DNA from: an uncultured Mycobacteriaceae bacterium | GTDB lineage: Bacteria; Actinomycetota; Actinomycetes; Mycobacteriales; Mycobacteriaceae | DNA: 64,000 nucleotides | Reading direction: 5' to 3' | NCBI GenBank assembly: GCA_902826815.1 | Contig: CADEGF010000042.1 | Location: forward strand, 1-64,000 | Shown: one piece after another, positions 18,804 to 27,773 of the stretch | Position numbering within the stretch: the stretch's first letter is position 1 | How the letters are laid out: every line of letters starts with the position of its first letter | Notes under the pieces: generated by a model | The model's database searches: none | Told to the model about the DNA's origin: nothing | The model's input: only the letters and a program-made list of their open reading frames with translations | Made by a program: the position numbers and the translations under genes

Positions 18804-20027
18804 TTGTGGCGCTTCGACGACTTCGTGCTCGACACCCAGCGCTACGAACTCCGTAACGGCGACCAGGTCGTGCGTGTCGAACCACAGGTGTTCGACGTCC
18901 TCACCCAGCTCGTCGGAAACCACGAACGCTGCGTCACCAAAGAAGAACTGTTCGACTCGGTGTGGGGCGGAAAATTCGTCGGCGAGGCGGCCCTGACGAG
19001 CCGGATCAAGGCGGCGCGGCGGGCCTTGGGAGACGACGGCGAATCGCAGCGCTACATCAGGACGGTGCGCGGCCGCGGCTACCAGTTCGTCGGGACCGTC
19101 GTCGGAGCCGGGCCGCCAGCGACATTCAATCGCGACGATGCGCCCGCCGCAGCGGCCGAGCCGGAACCGCCCGAGGAACCGCCACCGCCGCGACAGCACA
19201 TCGCGTTCTGCCGGGCCGCCGACGGGGTGCGGCTGGCCTATGCGGTGGCGGGGGAGGGCCCGCCGCTTGTCCGTGCTGCCAACTGGATGACCCACCTCGG
19301 CTACGACATCGAGAGCCCGGTCTGGCGGCACTGGGTGCGCGATTTGTCGCTTCGGCACACCTTCATCCGCTACGACGAACGAGGCTGCGGTCTATCCGAC
19401 TGGAGCGCAACCGATTTCAGCTTCAACGACTGGGTCAGCGATTTGGAGTCCGTGGTCGAGGCGCTCGGGCTGGAGTGCTTTCCGCTTCTCGGTGTGTCCC
19501 AGGGCGGCGCCGTGGCGGTGGCGTATGCCGCTCGACATCCCGACCGCATCAGCAAGCTCGTGCTGTGCAGCTCCTACGCGCGTGGCCGTGGCACCCGCGC
19601 GGTCAGCGAGGAGGAGAAGCGCGCCGCGGCGCTCGACCTCGATCTCGCGCGGGTGGGTTGGGGCCGTGACGACCCGGCCTTCCGGCAGGTGTTCGCAGCG
19701 CAGTTCATTCCCGACGGCACGCGCGCGGACTGGGCCGCCTTCGACCAATTGCAGCGACGCACCACCTCGCCGGACAACGCGGTGCGGTTCCTGGAGGAGT
19801 TCGGCCGCATCGACGTGCGCGACGAGGCGGGCAAGGTGGCCTGCCCCACGCTGATCCTGCATTCGCGCGACGATCACCGGCAGCCGCTGCGAGCCGCCGA
19901 GGAACTCGCCGCCCTGATCCCCGACTCCCATTTGGTGGCGCTGAACAGCAATAACCACCTGTTGACGGCCACCGAACCGGCCTGGCCGGTGTTCCTGGAG
20001 GAAGTGGAGAGCTTCCTGGCGGAGTGA
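18804..20027 (+). CDS. OmpR-type winged-helix domain fused to alpha/beta hydrolase
   Basis: A 407-residue fusion. Residues 1-98 form a Trans_reg_C winged-helix DNA-binding domain (YELRNGDQVVRVEPQVFDVL, recognition part near ALTSRIKAARRALGD, wing RTVRGRGYQFVG) with no receiver domain. A Pro/Ala/Glu-rich linker at about 100-130 joins an alpha/beta hydrolase with nucleophile Ser232 (GVSQGG), an acid at Asp356/357 and His385. The hydrolase domain may sense or turn over a small ligand that controls DNA binding. The start is TTG 18804. Eleven-bp direct repeats lie just downstream, before the next gene. Confidence 0.88.
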   Translation: MWRFDDFVLDTQRYELRNGDQVVRVEPQVFDVLTQLVGNHERCVTKEELFDSVWGGKFVGEAALTSRIKAARRALGDDGESQRYIRTVRGRGYQFVGTVVGAGPPATFNRDDAPAAAAEPEPPEEPPPPRQHIAFCRAADGVRLAYAVAGEGPPLVRAANWMTHLGYDIESPVWRHWVRDLSLRHTFIRYDERGCGLSDWSATDFSFNDWVSDLESVVEALGLECFPLLGVSQGGAVAVAYAARHPDRISKLVLCSSYARGRGTRAVSEEEKRAAALDLDLARVGWGRDDPAFRQVFAAQFIPDGTRADWAAFDQLQRRTTSPDNAVRFLEEFGRIDVRDEAGKVACPTLILHSRDDHRQPLRAAEELAALIPDSHLVALNSNNHLLTATEPAWPVFLEEVESFLAE

Positions 20028-20057
20028 ACGCGCCACAATTGGCTACGCGCAGGCCGA

Positions 20058-20085
20058 TCTCCACGCAATCTCCATACATTCTTCA
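20058..20085 (+). promoter_or_regulatory. Three 11-bp-phased direct repeats
   Basis: TCTCCA at 20058, TCTCCA at 20069 and TCTTCA at 20080 repeat exactly every 11 bases. This spacing is typical of head-to-tail binding by OmpR/PhoB-type winged-helix proteins. The array lies 35 bases before the lipoprotein start at 20120 and just downstream of a gene encoding such a DNA-binding domain. Confidence 0.45.
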
Positions 20086-20119
20086 TGTGCGGCGGCTGTG
20101 AGCGATTCATGCTGGTCAC

Positions 20120-20854
20120 ATGAAAAAGTACATCCGCATCCTGCTGCTGGGCGTCATCGCGCTTCTCGCGCTCGGCACCCTGTCCGCTTGCTCGAGCGGC
20201 ACGAAGGAAGCCACGGAGACCTCGGAATCCACCGCGGCCACTGAGGCCTCAGGAACTTCGGCCAGCCCCGCTCCTGCCACCGCATCACCGTTCCCGCAGT
20301 CGGCGAAGTACATCGCCGACACCAAGTCGCCCGACGGCAAGCCGATGGTCATCGGCATCGCCGTCGACGGCACCGAGATCGCCGCGTACGCCTGCAACGG
20401 CACCGACGACGAGGCATGGTTCTTCGGCAACCAGAAGGACGGGAAGATCGACATCACGTCCCGGTTCAAGGACACGCTGACGGCCGAGTTCAACGGTAGG
20501 GACGTCGTCGGCGATCTGACCATGAACGGGGTCGCGTTCAAGTTCAGCGCCCCAGCCGTTCCCGCACCCGCGGGCATGTACACCGCCGATTTCGACGGCG
20601 TGCGTGCGTCGTGGGTGGTTCGTCCGGACGGCAGCGCCACAGGTGTGCAGTTCAACGGTGGCATCAGCGGCCGTGACTTCGAACAGGCCGAGCTGCAGCA
20701 GCTGAACGAGCTGCAGTTCCGCAACAGCGTGCGCAACAAGCGCCAGCTGCAGCAGGCGCAGCAGATCACCTTGCTGGCGAACAAGTCGGCACGGTCGGAG
20801 ATCAACGGCACCGAGGTCATGCCCGTCATCGTCGACGGCAACTTCCGGTTGTGA
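20120..20854 (+). CDS. Secreted lipoprotein of unknown function
   Basis: A 244-residue protein with a classical signal peptide and lipobox LSAC (Cys24). A Ser/Thr/Ala/Glu-rich linker runs to about residue 58, followed by a beta-rich domain (VIGIAVDGTEIAAYACNG, FKFSAPAVPAPAGMYTADF). Near residues 190-215 is a Gln-rich helical stretch (QAELQQLNELQFRNSVRN) that could form a coiled coil. The product should be anchored on the outer face of the membrane by Lgt/LspA/Lnt. No specific family was recognised. A hairpin follows the stop. Confidence 0.88.
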   Translation: MKKYIRILLLGVIALLALGTLSACSSGTKEATETSESTAATEASGTSASPAPATASPFPQSAKYIADTKSPDGKPMVIGIAVDGTEIAAYACNGTDDEAWFFGNQKDGKIDITSRFKDTLTAEFNGRDVVGDLTMNGVAFKFSAPAVPAPAGMYTADFDGVRASWVVRPDGSATGVQFNGGISGRDFEQAELQQLNELQFRNSVRNKRQLQQAQQITLLANKSARSEINGTEVMPVIVDGNFRL

Positions 20855-20878
20855 CCACAACCACCTAGAGATTCAGGG

Positions 20879-20929
20879 CAACGGCCCTGCCGGAGTGCGT
20901 TTTTCGACGCTTATCCGGCAGGGCCGTTG
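20879..20929 (+). terminator. Long perfect hairpin terminator
   Basis: Sixteen-bp perfect arms (20879-20894 and 20914-20929) flank a 19-base centre that itself contains a 4-bp stem, GCGT/ACGC, around TTTTCG. It starts 25 bases after the lipoprotein stop. No T-tract follows the right arm, which is common for mycobacterial terminators. Confidence 0.75.
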
Positions 20930-20949
20930 ATTGCAGTCCCACGAGCGCG

Positions 20950-21228
20950 CACCGTTGTACGGTTTCAGGCCTCAAATTCGTACAAGCAAGGTCCGTTTCG
21001 GTATCCGGCTGCACACGATCAGCCGCGACACCTCAGCGGCAGCGTGGGCGGTCGCCGACGAACTGCTTTCCGGGTTGTCTGCAGAGCAGATTGCCAAACA
21101 GACTGAGCTGCATGCCAACCCAATCTCTGGGCGGGTGTCGGGCTCGTGCGTGGCGGCGCAGGCACCGCGCTGGTCGGCAGCACGAGGAAGTCGCGAACCT
21201 GATTTGCGAATACCACTCGGTTGGGTTC
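20950..21228 (+). pseudogene. Remnant of SsuD-type alkanesulfonate monooxygenase
   Basis: Three successive frames give pieces of the C-terminal half of a flavin-dependent alkanesulfonate monooxygenase. Frame one has VRFGIRLHTISRDTS and ADELLSGLSAEQIAK. After a deletion, frame two has [20 protein letters not shown]. After a one-base shift, frame three has [16 protein letters not shown]. The N-terminal half and true C-terminus are missing. Intact SsuD cleaves alkanesulfonates to sulfite and aldehyde using FMNH2. It is non-functional. Confidence 0.87.
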
Positions 21229-21275
21229 GCTGCTCCGGCAGAAGGGCGTTGCCTGCCTGGCACACAGAAAAAGGC

Positions 21276-21965
21276 TCAGCAGCTGTACTTCTCGCCGATT
21301 CCAGCGGGCGGTGACACCTTCTGCAGACAGCCGAACGGAACGATGCCTGCGTCGCTGAACCGGGCTGCGGACTGGTTGGCGTAGTTGACGCAGTAAAGCC
21401 CGGCCTCGTCTGAGCGGCAACGGTAGTCGCCGAAGGCCAGTGCCTGACCGTAGGGCAACGGCGGGCCTGTGCCGCTTCCGAACCGGCCCGGATCGCCGTG
21501 TGCCGAACCGATTTCGATGCTGTTGCCTGCGAAATCGACCCAGCCGCCCTTCCACTGGCCGTAGATGTCGGGCGGCTGGAGCGGCGGGATGGCGAGGTCA
21601 ACCAGGCAGGCAAGGGCGCCGTCGAAGTTCTTCGAGTCGGTCATGCACTGCGACTTGCCCGACGGGGTGGTGAACGCGATGTCCTCGCCCAGTTGCGTCG
21701 CAGCGCCGTCCCGCGTGGCGGTGTGGAACTGGCCTGCATCGGCGGGCTGGCCGGACTCGACGAAGCTGATCACCTCGGCGATCTCGGCACCCGATTCCGG
21801 GGCTTTAACCGGGGTGGGCGACACCTGGGTGGTCGTTGGCGGCGTGGACGCTGTGGTCCTGACCGGGGCCGACAAAGAGGGCTGGGCCTTCTCGGCATCT
21901 CCGCCGACCCCCTGTGAACATCCCCCGACCAGCACAGACGCCGCGATGAGCACAGCAATCCGCAT
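21276..21965 (-). CDS. lppI: Lipoprotein, probable LppI (Rv2046-like)
   Basis: A 229-residue lipoprotein: a short signal peptide MRIAVLIAASVLVGGC with lipobox Cys16, a Pro/Thr-rich linker to about residue 60, then a globular domain with conserved Cys residues (KSQCMTDSKNFDGALACLV, YRCRSDEAGLYCVNY, CLQK, and a C-terminal Cys) that probably form disulfides. It is divergent from the lipT-like gene, the same arrangement as Rv2046/Rv2045c. The ATG at 21965 places the lipobox correctly; the longer open frame does not. Function is unknown. Confidence 0.82.
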   Translation of the reverse strand: MRIAVLIAASVLVGGCSQGVGGDAEKAQPSLSAPVRTTASTPPTTTQVSPTPVKAPESGAEIAEVISFVESGQPADAGQFHTATRDGAATQLGEDIAFTTPSGKSQCMTDSKNFDGALACLVDLAIPPLQPPDIYGQWKGGWVDFAGNSIEIGSAHGDPGRFGSGTGPPLPYGQALAFGDYRCRSDEAGLYCVNYANQSAARFSDAGIVPFGCLQKVSPPAGIGEKYSC

Positions 21966-22041
21966 ATCGGCCAGGCTAGCGAACTCTGCCACCGGAACCC
22001 GCAAGGCGCGGCGCGGCGAGTTAATTAGATACGGTCGATTG

Positions 22042-23550
22042 ATGCACGAACACGTCGTCCGCGCAACGATCGGATCCGGCACCGTCGAGGGCTTCACCCG
22101 CGACGGCGTGCACCGATGGCGGTCGATCCCGTTCGCGCAACCGCCGACAGGCCCACTGCGGTATCGGGCGCCGCGGCCCGTGCAGCCCTGGCGGGGGGTT
22201 CGCTACTGCCACGGGTTCGGGAACTGCGCACCCCAGCAGCGCATGTACACCGCCCTCGGGGTCGGCCGATACCAGTCGATGGGTGAGGACTGCCTGACGC
22301 TGAACGTGACCACGCCCAAGCGACGACGTGATGAGCCGATGCCGGTGATGGTGTTCATTCACGGCGGTGGCTACATCCTCGGCAGTTCGGCGACGCCGAT
22401 CTACGACGGCGCCGCGTTGGCGCGTAAGGGATGCGTGTACGTCTCGGTGAACTACCGGGTAGGGGCACTGGGCTGCCTCGACCTGTCGTCGCTGTCCACC
22501 GGTGAGGTGACGATCGACGACAACCTCTTCCTGCGCGACCTCGTGATGGCATTGCGCTGGGTGCGTGACAACATCGCGCAGTTCGGCGGCGATCCGGAGA
22601 ACGTGACGATCTTCGGGGAAAGCGCAGGCGCGCAGGCGGTCGCCACGTTGCTCGCGGTACCCGCGGCGAAAGGGTTGTTCGCGCACGCGATCTCGGAGAG
22701 CCCGGCCAGTGGCATGACCGGCACCAAAGAGGTGAGGGCGCAGTATGCCGAGCAGTTCGCCACTCTGCTCGGGGCGGACCACCGGAACGCGGCCGGTGCG
22801 TTGATGACGACCAAGCCTGCCGACCTGGTCAACACACTCGACAAGCTGATCAAGGGTGCACAGAAGGGAATGCTCGGCGCGTTTGCCGTCGGCCCGACCA
22901 GCGGCACCGACTATCTGCCGCTCGACCCGGTCGACGCCATGCGGAGCGGAGCGGCTCACCCGGTACCCCTGATCGTCGGCAGCAACGCCCACGAGGGCAG
23001 GCTGTTCACCCGGTGGCTCAGGCTGCTGCCGACCAACGAATCCATGATCGAGGGTCTGCTGGGTGGTCTCGAACCCGAACAGCGCGAACGCATTACCTCG
23101 GCCTACCCGGGCTATCCGGACGAGGGGGCCTGTATTCGTCTCGGCGGTGACTTCGCCTTCGGCACCGCGGCGTGGCAGATCGCCGAGGCCCACAGCACCC
23201 ATGCCCCGACCTACCGGTACCGCTACGACTACGCGCCGCGCACGCTGCAGATCGCAGGGCTTGGCGCCACTCACGCCACCGAACTGTTCGCCGTCTTCGA
23301 CGTCTACCGGACCAGGTTCGGCTCGTTGCTCACCGCTGCCGCGGACGGGCGGTCGGCGCGCAGAGTCAGCGACGACGTCCAAACCCGCTGGCGCGAGTTC
23401 AGCCGCACGGGGGTGCCTGGCGACGACTGGCCCGCCTACACCCACTCGGACCGCGCCGTGATGGTTTTCGACCGTCGGTCCCGTGTCGTCCACGACCCGC
23501 ACGCCGAACGTCGCGTCGCCTGGGAAGGCTTCACGCTCGCGACACGCTGA
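22042..23550 (+). CDS. lipT: Type B carboxylesterase, LipT-like
   Basis: A 502-residue alpha/beta hydrolase of the carboxylesterase B family. It has the oxyanion motif FIHGGGYILGS, nucleophile Ser194 in GESAGAQ, the N-terminal segment WRSIPFAQPPTGPLRY and EDCLTLNV. The order lppI-lipT matches M. tuberculosis Rv2046-Rv2045c. No signal peptide is seen. It hydrolyses short or medium esters by family; the native substrate is unknown. The ATG at 22042 is chosen; a TTG lies one codon upstream. Confidence 0.9.
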   Translation: MHEHVVRATIGSGTVEGFTRDGVHRWRSIPFAQPPTGPLRYRAPRPVQPWRGVRYCHGFGNCAPQQRMYTALGVGRYQSMGEDCLTLNVTTPKRRRDEPMPVMVFIHGGGYILGSSATPIYDGAALARKGCVYVSVNYRVGALGCLDLSSLSTGEVTIDDNLFLRDLVMALRWVRDNIAQFGGDPENVTIFGESAGAQAVATLLAVPAAKGLFAHAISESPASGMTGTKEVRAQYAEQFATLLGADHRNAAGALMTTKPADLVNTLDKLIKGAQKGMLGAFAVGPTSGTDYLPLDPVDAMRSGAAHPVPLIVGSNAHEGRLFTRWLRLLPTNESMIEGLLGGLEPEQRERITSAYPGYPDEGACIRLGGDFAFGTAAWQIAEAHSTHAPTYRYRYDYAPRTLQIAGLGATHATELFAVFDVYRTRFGSLLTAAADGRSARRVSDDVQTRWREFSRTGVPGDDWPAYTHSDRAVMVFDRRSRVVHDPHAERRVAWEGFTLATR

Positions 23551-23607
23551 ACCGTATTGGCCCTCGAAACGCCTACGCGGAATCTTCCGATGTGATTGCG
23601 TAATCGG

Positions 23608-25542
23608 GTGAATTACCCATTGGATCCGTTATCGGCAGACGAGTTCACGAAGGTGGCGGCGATCCTGGGGCGCGAGCAGGGCGTGGGGGACGGCTGGCGG
23701 ATCGCCTCGATCGAACTCGTCGAACCGACTAAAGCGCAATTGGCCGACTTCGACGGCGGGGGTGCGGCCCCGCCGCGTCGTGCCGAGGTGGTCTGCCTGC
23801 AGCGTGCCAACAACGCCACATACAAGGGCGTGGTTTCGTTGGCCGACGACCGGGTCGAGTCGTTCGACCACATCCCCGGCGTGCAGGCCAACTTCACCGT
23901 CGACGAGTTCCTCGAATGCGACGAGCTTGTGCGCAAACATCCGGAGTTCATCGAGGCGCTGGCCAAGCGGGGTATCACCGATCTGGACCTGGTCTTCGTC
24001 GACACCTGGACGTACGGCGACGCCGTCGCTCCGCCGGAGTACCGCGACCGACGACTCGGCTGGTCGGACACGTGGCGTAAGGACGGGCCAGGCCAGAGTC
24101 CCTACGCACATCCGATCAGCGGGCTGCACTGCGTCATCGACGTCAACACCATGGAGGTGCTGCGCGTCGAGGACAACGGCGGCGTGGAAGAACCCAACGT
24201 GATGGGCGAGTACGTACCCAAGCACATCCCGGAGCGGATCCGCGCGGCGTCGCGGCGCGAGCCGCTCAAGCCGCTGCACCTCACACAGCCGGAGGGGGTG
24301 TCGTTCACCCTCGACGGCAACCTGCTGCAGTGGCAGAACTGGTCGCTGCGGGTCGGCTTCAACCACCGTGAAGGGATGACCCTGCACACCATCCGGTACC
24401 GCGACGGGGACCGCACCCGCTCTGTGGCACACCGGATCTCGCTGGCCGAGATGATCGTGCCCTACCGCGACTCGTCCGAGGACCACTACCGCCGCACCGC
24501 ATTCGACATCGGCGAATGGGGTCTGGGCTTCATGACGACGTCGTTGGAGCTCGGCTGCGACTGCCTCGGCGAGATCCGCTATCTGGATGCCGTGCTGCAC
24601 AACAGCAAGGGCGAGCCGTACACCATCACCAATGCGGTCTGCATCCATGAGGAAGACAACGCGGTGCTGTGGAAGCACGTCGACCACGATGCGGGCGCCG
24701 AGGTGCGCCGGATGCGCAGGCTGACGATCTCCTTCCACGTCACGGTTGCCAACTACGAGTACCTCGTCTACTGGCGGCTCTACCAGGACGGCAACATCGA
24801 ATGCGAGATCCGGGCGACCGGCATCATGGTGACCACACCGGTGGCTGCCGGAGCGCCGCATCCGAACGGAACACTGGTGGACGAACGCACGTATGCGCCG
24901 TTCCACCAACACTTCCTGGTGGCCCGGCTGGATATGGATGTCGACGGCGGCGACAACACCGTGTTCATGTCGGAGTCGTACGCCGAGCCGATGGGGCCGG
25001 ACAACCCGTACGGGCTCTCGGTGGTGCTGCGCAACGTTCCGCTGAAAACGGAGAGTGAAGGCAAACAGGACGTCAGCTTCTCCACACAGCGGTCGTGGAA
25101 GGTCGTCAACACCAACGTGGTCAACGGGCTCGGCACCAACCCGTCGTACAAGTTGGTTCCCAGCGGCGCGCTGCCGATGATGTTCGACAAGAACTCACCG
25201 GTCTTCCAGCGGGCCACAGTGATCGGTCACACGCTGTGGGTGACCCCCAACAGCCCTGACGAGCGGTGGCCCGCAGGTGAATTCGTCAACCAGTCGTCGA
25301 AAGACACCGGGCTCGCCGAATGGACTAAGGGTGACCGCAACATCGAGAACACCGACGTCGTGCTCTGGTACGTGTTCGGCATCCACCACATCACCAGGCC
25401 AGAGGACTGGCCGGTGATGCCGGTCGACGTGGTGTCGTTCTGGCTCAAGCCGTACGGGTTCTTCGACCGAAACCCGGCACTCGACGTCGTCGGCACCCCA
25501 CCGGACACCTGCCACACGGATAGCACGAGTGCCGGACACTAG
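23608..25542 (+). CDS. Copper-containing primary amine oxidase
   Basis: A 644-residue TPQ-type copper amine oxidase that oxidises primary amines to aldehydes with release of ammonia and H2O2. The cofactor tyrosine is Tyr383 in ANYEYLVYW, the catalytic base Asp300 in AFDIGEWG, and two copper His are 433 and 435 in FHQHFLV; a further His lies in GIHHITRPEDWP. This spacing matches Arthrobacter globiformis amine oxidase. No signal peptide is seen, so it is probably cytoplasmic. GTG 23608 is the likely start. Its 3' end overlaps the next gene by 14 bases. Confidence 0.94.
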   Translation: MNYPLDPLSADEFTKVAAILGREQGVGDGWRIASIELVEPTKAQLADFDGGGAAPPRRAEVVCLQRANNATYKGVVSLADDRVESFDHIPGVQANFTVDEFLECDELVRKHPEFIEALAKRGITDLDLVFVDTWTYGDAVAPPEYRDRRLGWSDTWRKDGPGQSPYAHPISGLHCVIDVNTMEVLRVEDNGGVEEPNVMGEYVPKHIPERIRAASRREPLKPLHLTQPEGVSFTLDGNLLQWQNWSLRVGFNHREGMTLHTIRYRDGDRTRSVAHRISLAEMIVPYRDSSEDHYRRTAFDIGEWGLGFMTTSLELGCDCLGEIRYLDAVLHNSKGEPYTITNAVCIHEEDNAVLWKHVDHDAGAEVRRMRRLTISFHVTVANYEYLVYWRLYQDGNIECEIRATGIMVTTPVAAGAPHPNGTLVDERTYAPFHQHFLVARLDMDVDGGDNTVFMSESYAEPMGPDNPYGLSVVLRNVPLKTESEGKQDVSFSTQRSWKVVNTNVVNGLGTNPSYKLVPSGALPMMFDKNSPVFQRATVIGHTLWVTPNSPDERWPAGEFVNQSSKDTGLAEWTKGDRNIENTDVVLWYVFGIHHITRPEDWPVMPVDVVSFWLKPYGFFDRNPALDVVGTPPDTCHTDSTSAGH

Positions 25543-27508
25543 AGTCGAGCGGCCGGATGACCTGACCGCCGAGTGGCTGACGGCTGCCATCGGCTCGGGC
25601 ACGGTGGAGAGTTTCAGCACAGAACGCATCGGTACCGGCCAGATGAGCGAGTGCTACCGCGTCGCGCTGACGTATGCCGACGGAGCTGCGGGCCCTGCGT
25701 CGGTGGTGCTGAAGGTCGCCGCCTCCGATCCCGCGAGCAGGCAGACGGGTCTGGCACTCGGACTCTACGAACGTGAGGTGCGCTTCTACACCGATATCGC
25801 GCCCCGCGTCGGCGGACCCGTTGCACCTTGCTACAGCTCGGGTTTCGACGGTGAGACGGGCGTGTTCCATCTACTCCTCGGGGATGCCGCTCCTGCGGCT
25901 GTCGGCGATGAGATCCGCGGTGCCACAGTGGAACAGGCACTGCTGGCGATGACCGAATTGGGCCACCTGCACGCGCCGCTGCTCGGACAAATGGCGATGG
26001 CCGAAGTGGATTGGCTCAATCGTGATTCGCCAATGAACCAGGCGCTCATCACGCAGCTGTACGCCGGATTCGTCGACCGGTACGGCGACGACATCGCGCA
26101 GCCTCATCGTGAGGTGTGTGAGCGGTTGGTTGCGAGCTTCGACGCTTACCTCGCTGAGGCGCCGGATCTCATTCACGGGCTGGTGCACGGGGACTACCGG
26201 CTGGACAACATGCTGTTCGGACAACCGGGAGCCGACCGGCCGCTCACCGTCGTGGATTGGCAGACCGTCACGTGGGGCCCCGCGACGATGGACGTCGCCT
26301 ATTTCATGGGCTGTGCATTGCCCGACGAAATTCGGCGCGAGAACTACGACGCACTTCTCGGCGCGTATCACACCGCGTTGGGGCCAGAGCCGTTGCTCAG
26401 CATCGACGACGTGCGCGAAGGCGTTCGGCGACAGAGCTTTTTCGGCGTGATGATGGCGATCGTCTCCTCGATGCTCGTGGAGCGCACCGAGCGCGGCGAC
26501 GAGATGTTCATGACGATGCTGCGGCGGCACAGTCAGCACGTGCTCGACACCGACGCCCTGGCGACACTGCCGGCTCCGGCCGCCCCCGAACCATTGCAAC
26601 CCGCTGCCGACGACGAGGGCGCGCACCCGCCGGGCGCCGAGCCGCTGTGGAGCGAGAGTTGGTACGCCGACTTCGTCGACGAGAAACAGGCGATCGGCGG
26701 CTGGTTCCGGCTGGGCCTGATGCCCAACCAATCGATCGCGTGGGTCAACGCGCTGCTGTGCGGACCCGATATGCCCACCGTCGCGGTCAACGACTTCGAG
26801 GTGCCGGTGCCGGTAGATGCCGGCGTCGTACAGACCGACGCCTTCGAGCTGACTCACACCGCGACCGAACCCTTGCAGACGTACCACGTCCGGCTGCGCG
26901 GCAGCGGCCAGGCTTACGACGATCCGTCTGCACTGTTGCGGGGAGAAGCGGGGCGACCGGTCGAACTCTCGATGGACCTTCACTGGTCGACTGCGGGCAC
27001 CCCATACCAGTACCGCCTGACGCCCCGGTACGAGATTCCGTGCACGGTGTCGGGCACCGTCAGCTTCGGCGATACGACGATCGAGGTGAATGCCGTTGCC
27101 GGACAGCGCGACCACTCGTGGGGGGTGCGGGACTGGTGGAGCATGGACTGGGTGTGGAGTGCCCTGCATCTGCAGGACGGAACGCATCTGCACGGCGTCG
27201 ACTTGCGAATCCCCGGGGCCCCTCCGATGGGCGTCGGCTACATCCAGCCGCCATCAGGGCCGCTGATCGAACTCCGAGCCGTGACGGCAAGGGAAACGTT
27301 CGGCGACAACGACTTACCTGCGACGACCGAGCTGATCCTGAAGCCAGCAGACGTTACGGCAGCGGTGCAGATCATGGGCCATGCGCCGGTGCTGCTGACG
27401 TCGACTGACGGCAGGGTGAGCCGGTTTCCGCGCGCGTGGGCGACCATCACAACCGCCGACGGCCGCACCGGGGTCGGCTGGCTGGAGTGGAACCGAAGCC
27501 AACGATGA
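25529..27508 (+). CDS. APH-type kinase fused to a beta-rich C-terminal domain
   Basis: A 659-residue two-part protein. Residues 1 to about 350 are an APH/ecdysteroid-kinase-like phosphotransferase with the catalytic [12 protein letters not shown] and VVDWQTV motifs, very like the kinase at 3948-5015. After a Pro/Ala linker (about 348-375) comes a second domain of about 280 residues, rich in beta strands, with a distinctive [13 protein letters not shown] motif seen in proteins paired with such kinases (DUF7064/7065-like). It overlaps the amine oxidase stop, suggesting co-translation. Kinase substrate and role of the second domain are unknown. Confidence 0.85.
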   Translation: MPDTRVERPDDLTAEWLTAAIGSGTVESFSTERIGTGQMSECYRVALTYADGAAGPASVVLKVAASDPASRQTGLALGLYEREVRFYTDIAPRVGGPVAPCYSSGFDGETGVFHLLLGDAAPAAVGDEIRGATVEQALLAMTELGHLHAPLLGQMAMAEVDWLNRDSPMNQALITQLYAGFVDRYGDDIAQPHREVCERLVASFDAYLAEAPDLIHGLVHGDYRLDNMLFGQPGADRPLTVVDWQTVTWGPATMDVAYFMGCALPDEIRRENYDALLGAYHTALGPEPLLSIDDVREGVRRQSFFGVMMAIVSSMLVERTERGDEMFMTMLRRHSQHVLDTDALATLPAPAAPEPLQPAADDEGAHPPGAEPLWSESWYADFVDEKQAIGGWFRLGLMPNQSIAWVNALLCGPDMPTVAVNDFEVPVPVDAGVVQTDAFELTHTATEPLQTYHVRLRGSGQAYDDPSALLRGEAGRPVELSMDLHWSTAGTPYQYRLTPRYEIPCTVSGTVSFGDTTIEVNAVAGQRDHSWGVRDWWSMDWVWSALHLQDGTHLHGVDLRIPGAPPMGVGYIQPPSGPLIELRAVTARETFGDNDLPATTELILKPADVTAAVQIMGHAPVLLTSTDGRVSRFPRAWATITTADGRTGVGWLEWNRSQR

Positions 27509-27509
27509 C

Positions 27510-27773
27510 GTGCTCAAGTCGATCGTGCTGTTCATCATCGGGTCTCTGCTGTGGGGAATGGTCGCCGACGGGTTCCGGCCCGATCGATGGGACGCGGCCG
27601 GCGCGCTGATCTGCCTGGTCGGCGTCGGCATCGTCATGTACGCCCGCGCTGGGGGCGCCTTGCACGCGGGGCAACTCAGGCCAAGTGGGCGCTGTCGTCG
27701 TCGAGGTCATCGCGGCTCAGACCCATCGGTGTGGCCGCGGGTACATCTCCTGCCGCGACGACCGCCCTCGTGA
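27510..27773 (+). pseudogene. UPF0060/YnfA-like gene with internal deletion
   Basis: The ORF starts like the UPF0060 family (LKSIVLF after a GTG) and then jumps directly to the last conserved part, [20 protein letters not shown] followed by [14 protein letters not shown]. Roughly 55-60 central residues of the usual ~108 are missing and the reading frame is kept across the junction. After MYAR the frame runs on into unrelated sequence and overlaps the next gene on the other strand. YnfA-type proteins are four-helix SMR-like transporters; here at most one full helix pair remains, so it is probably non-functional. Confidence 0.75.

Noticed and set aside
22021-23502. Long open frame of 493 codons on the - strand opposite lipT
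   Set aside because: It is the antisense shadow of a GC-rich gene: Arg/Gly/Val/His-rich composition, no family motifs, no ribosome binding site, while the + strand encodes a complete esterase.
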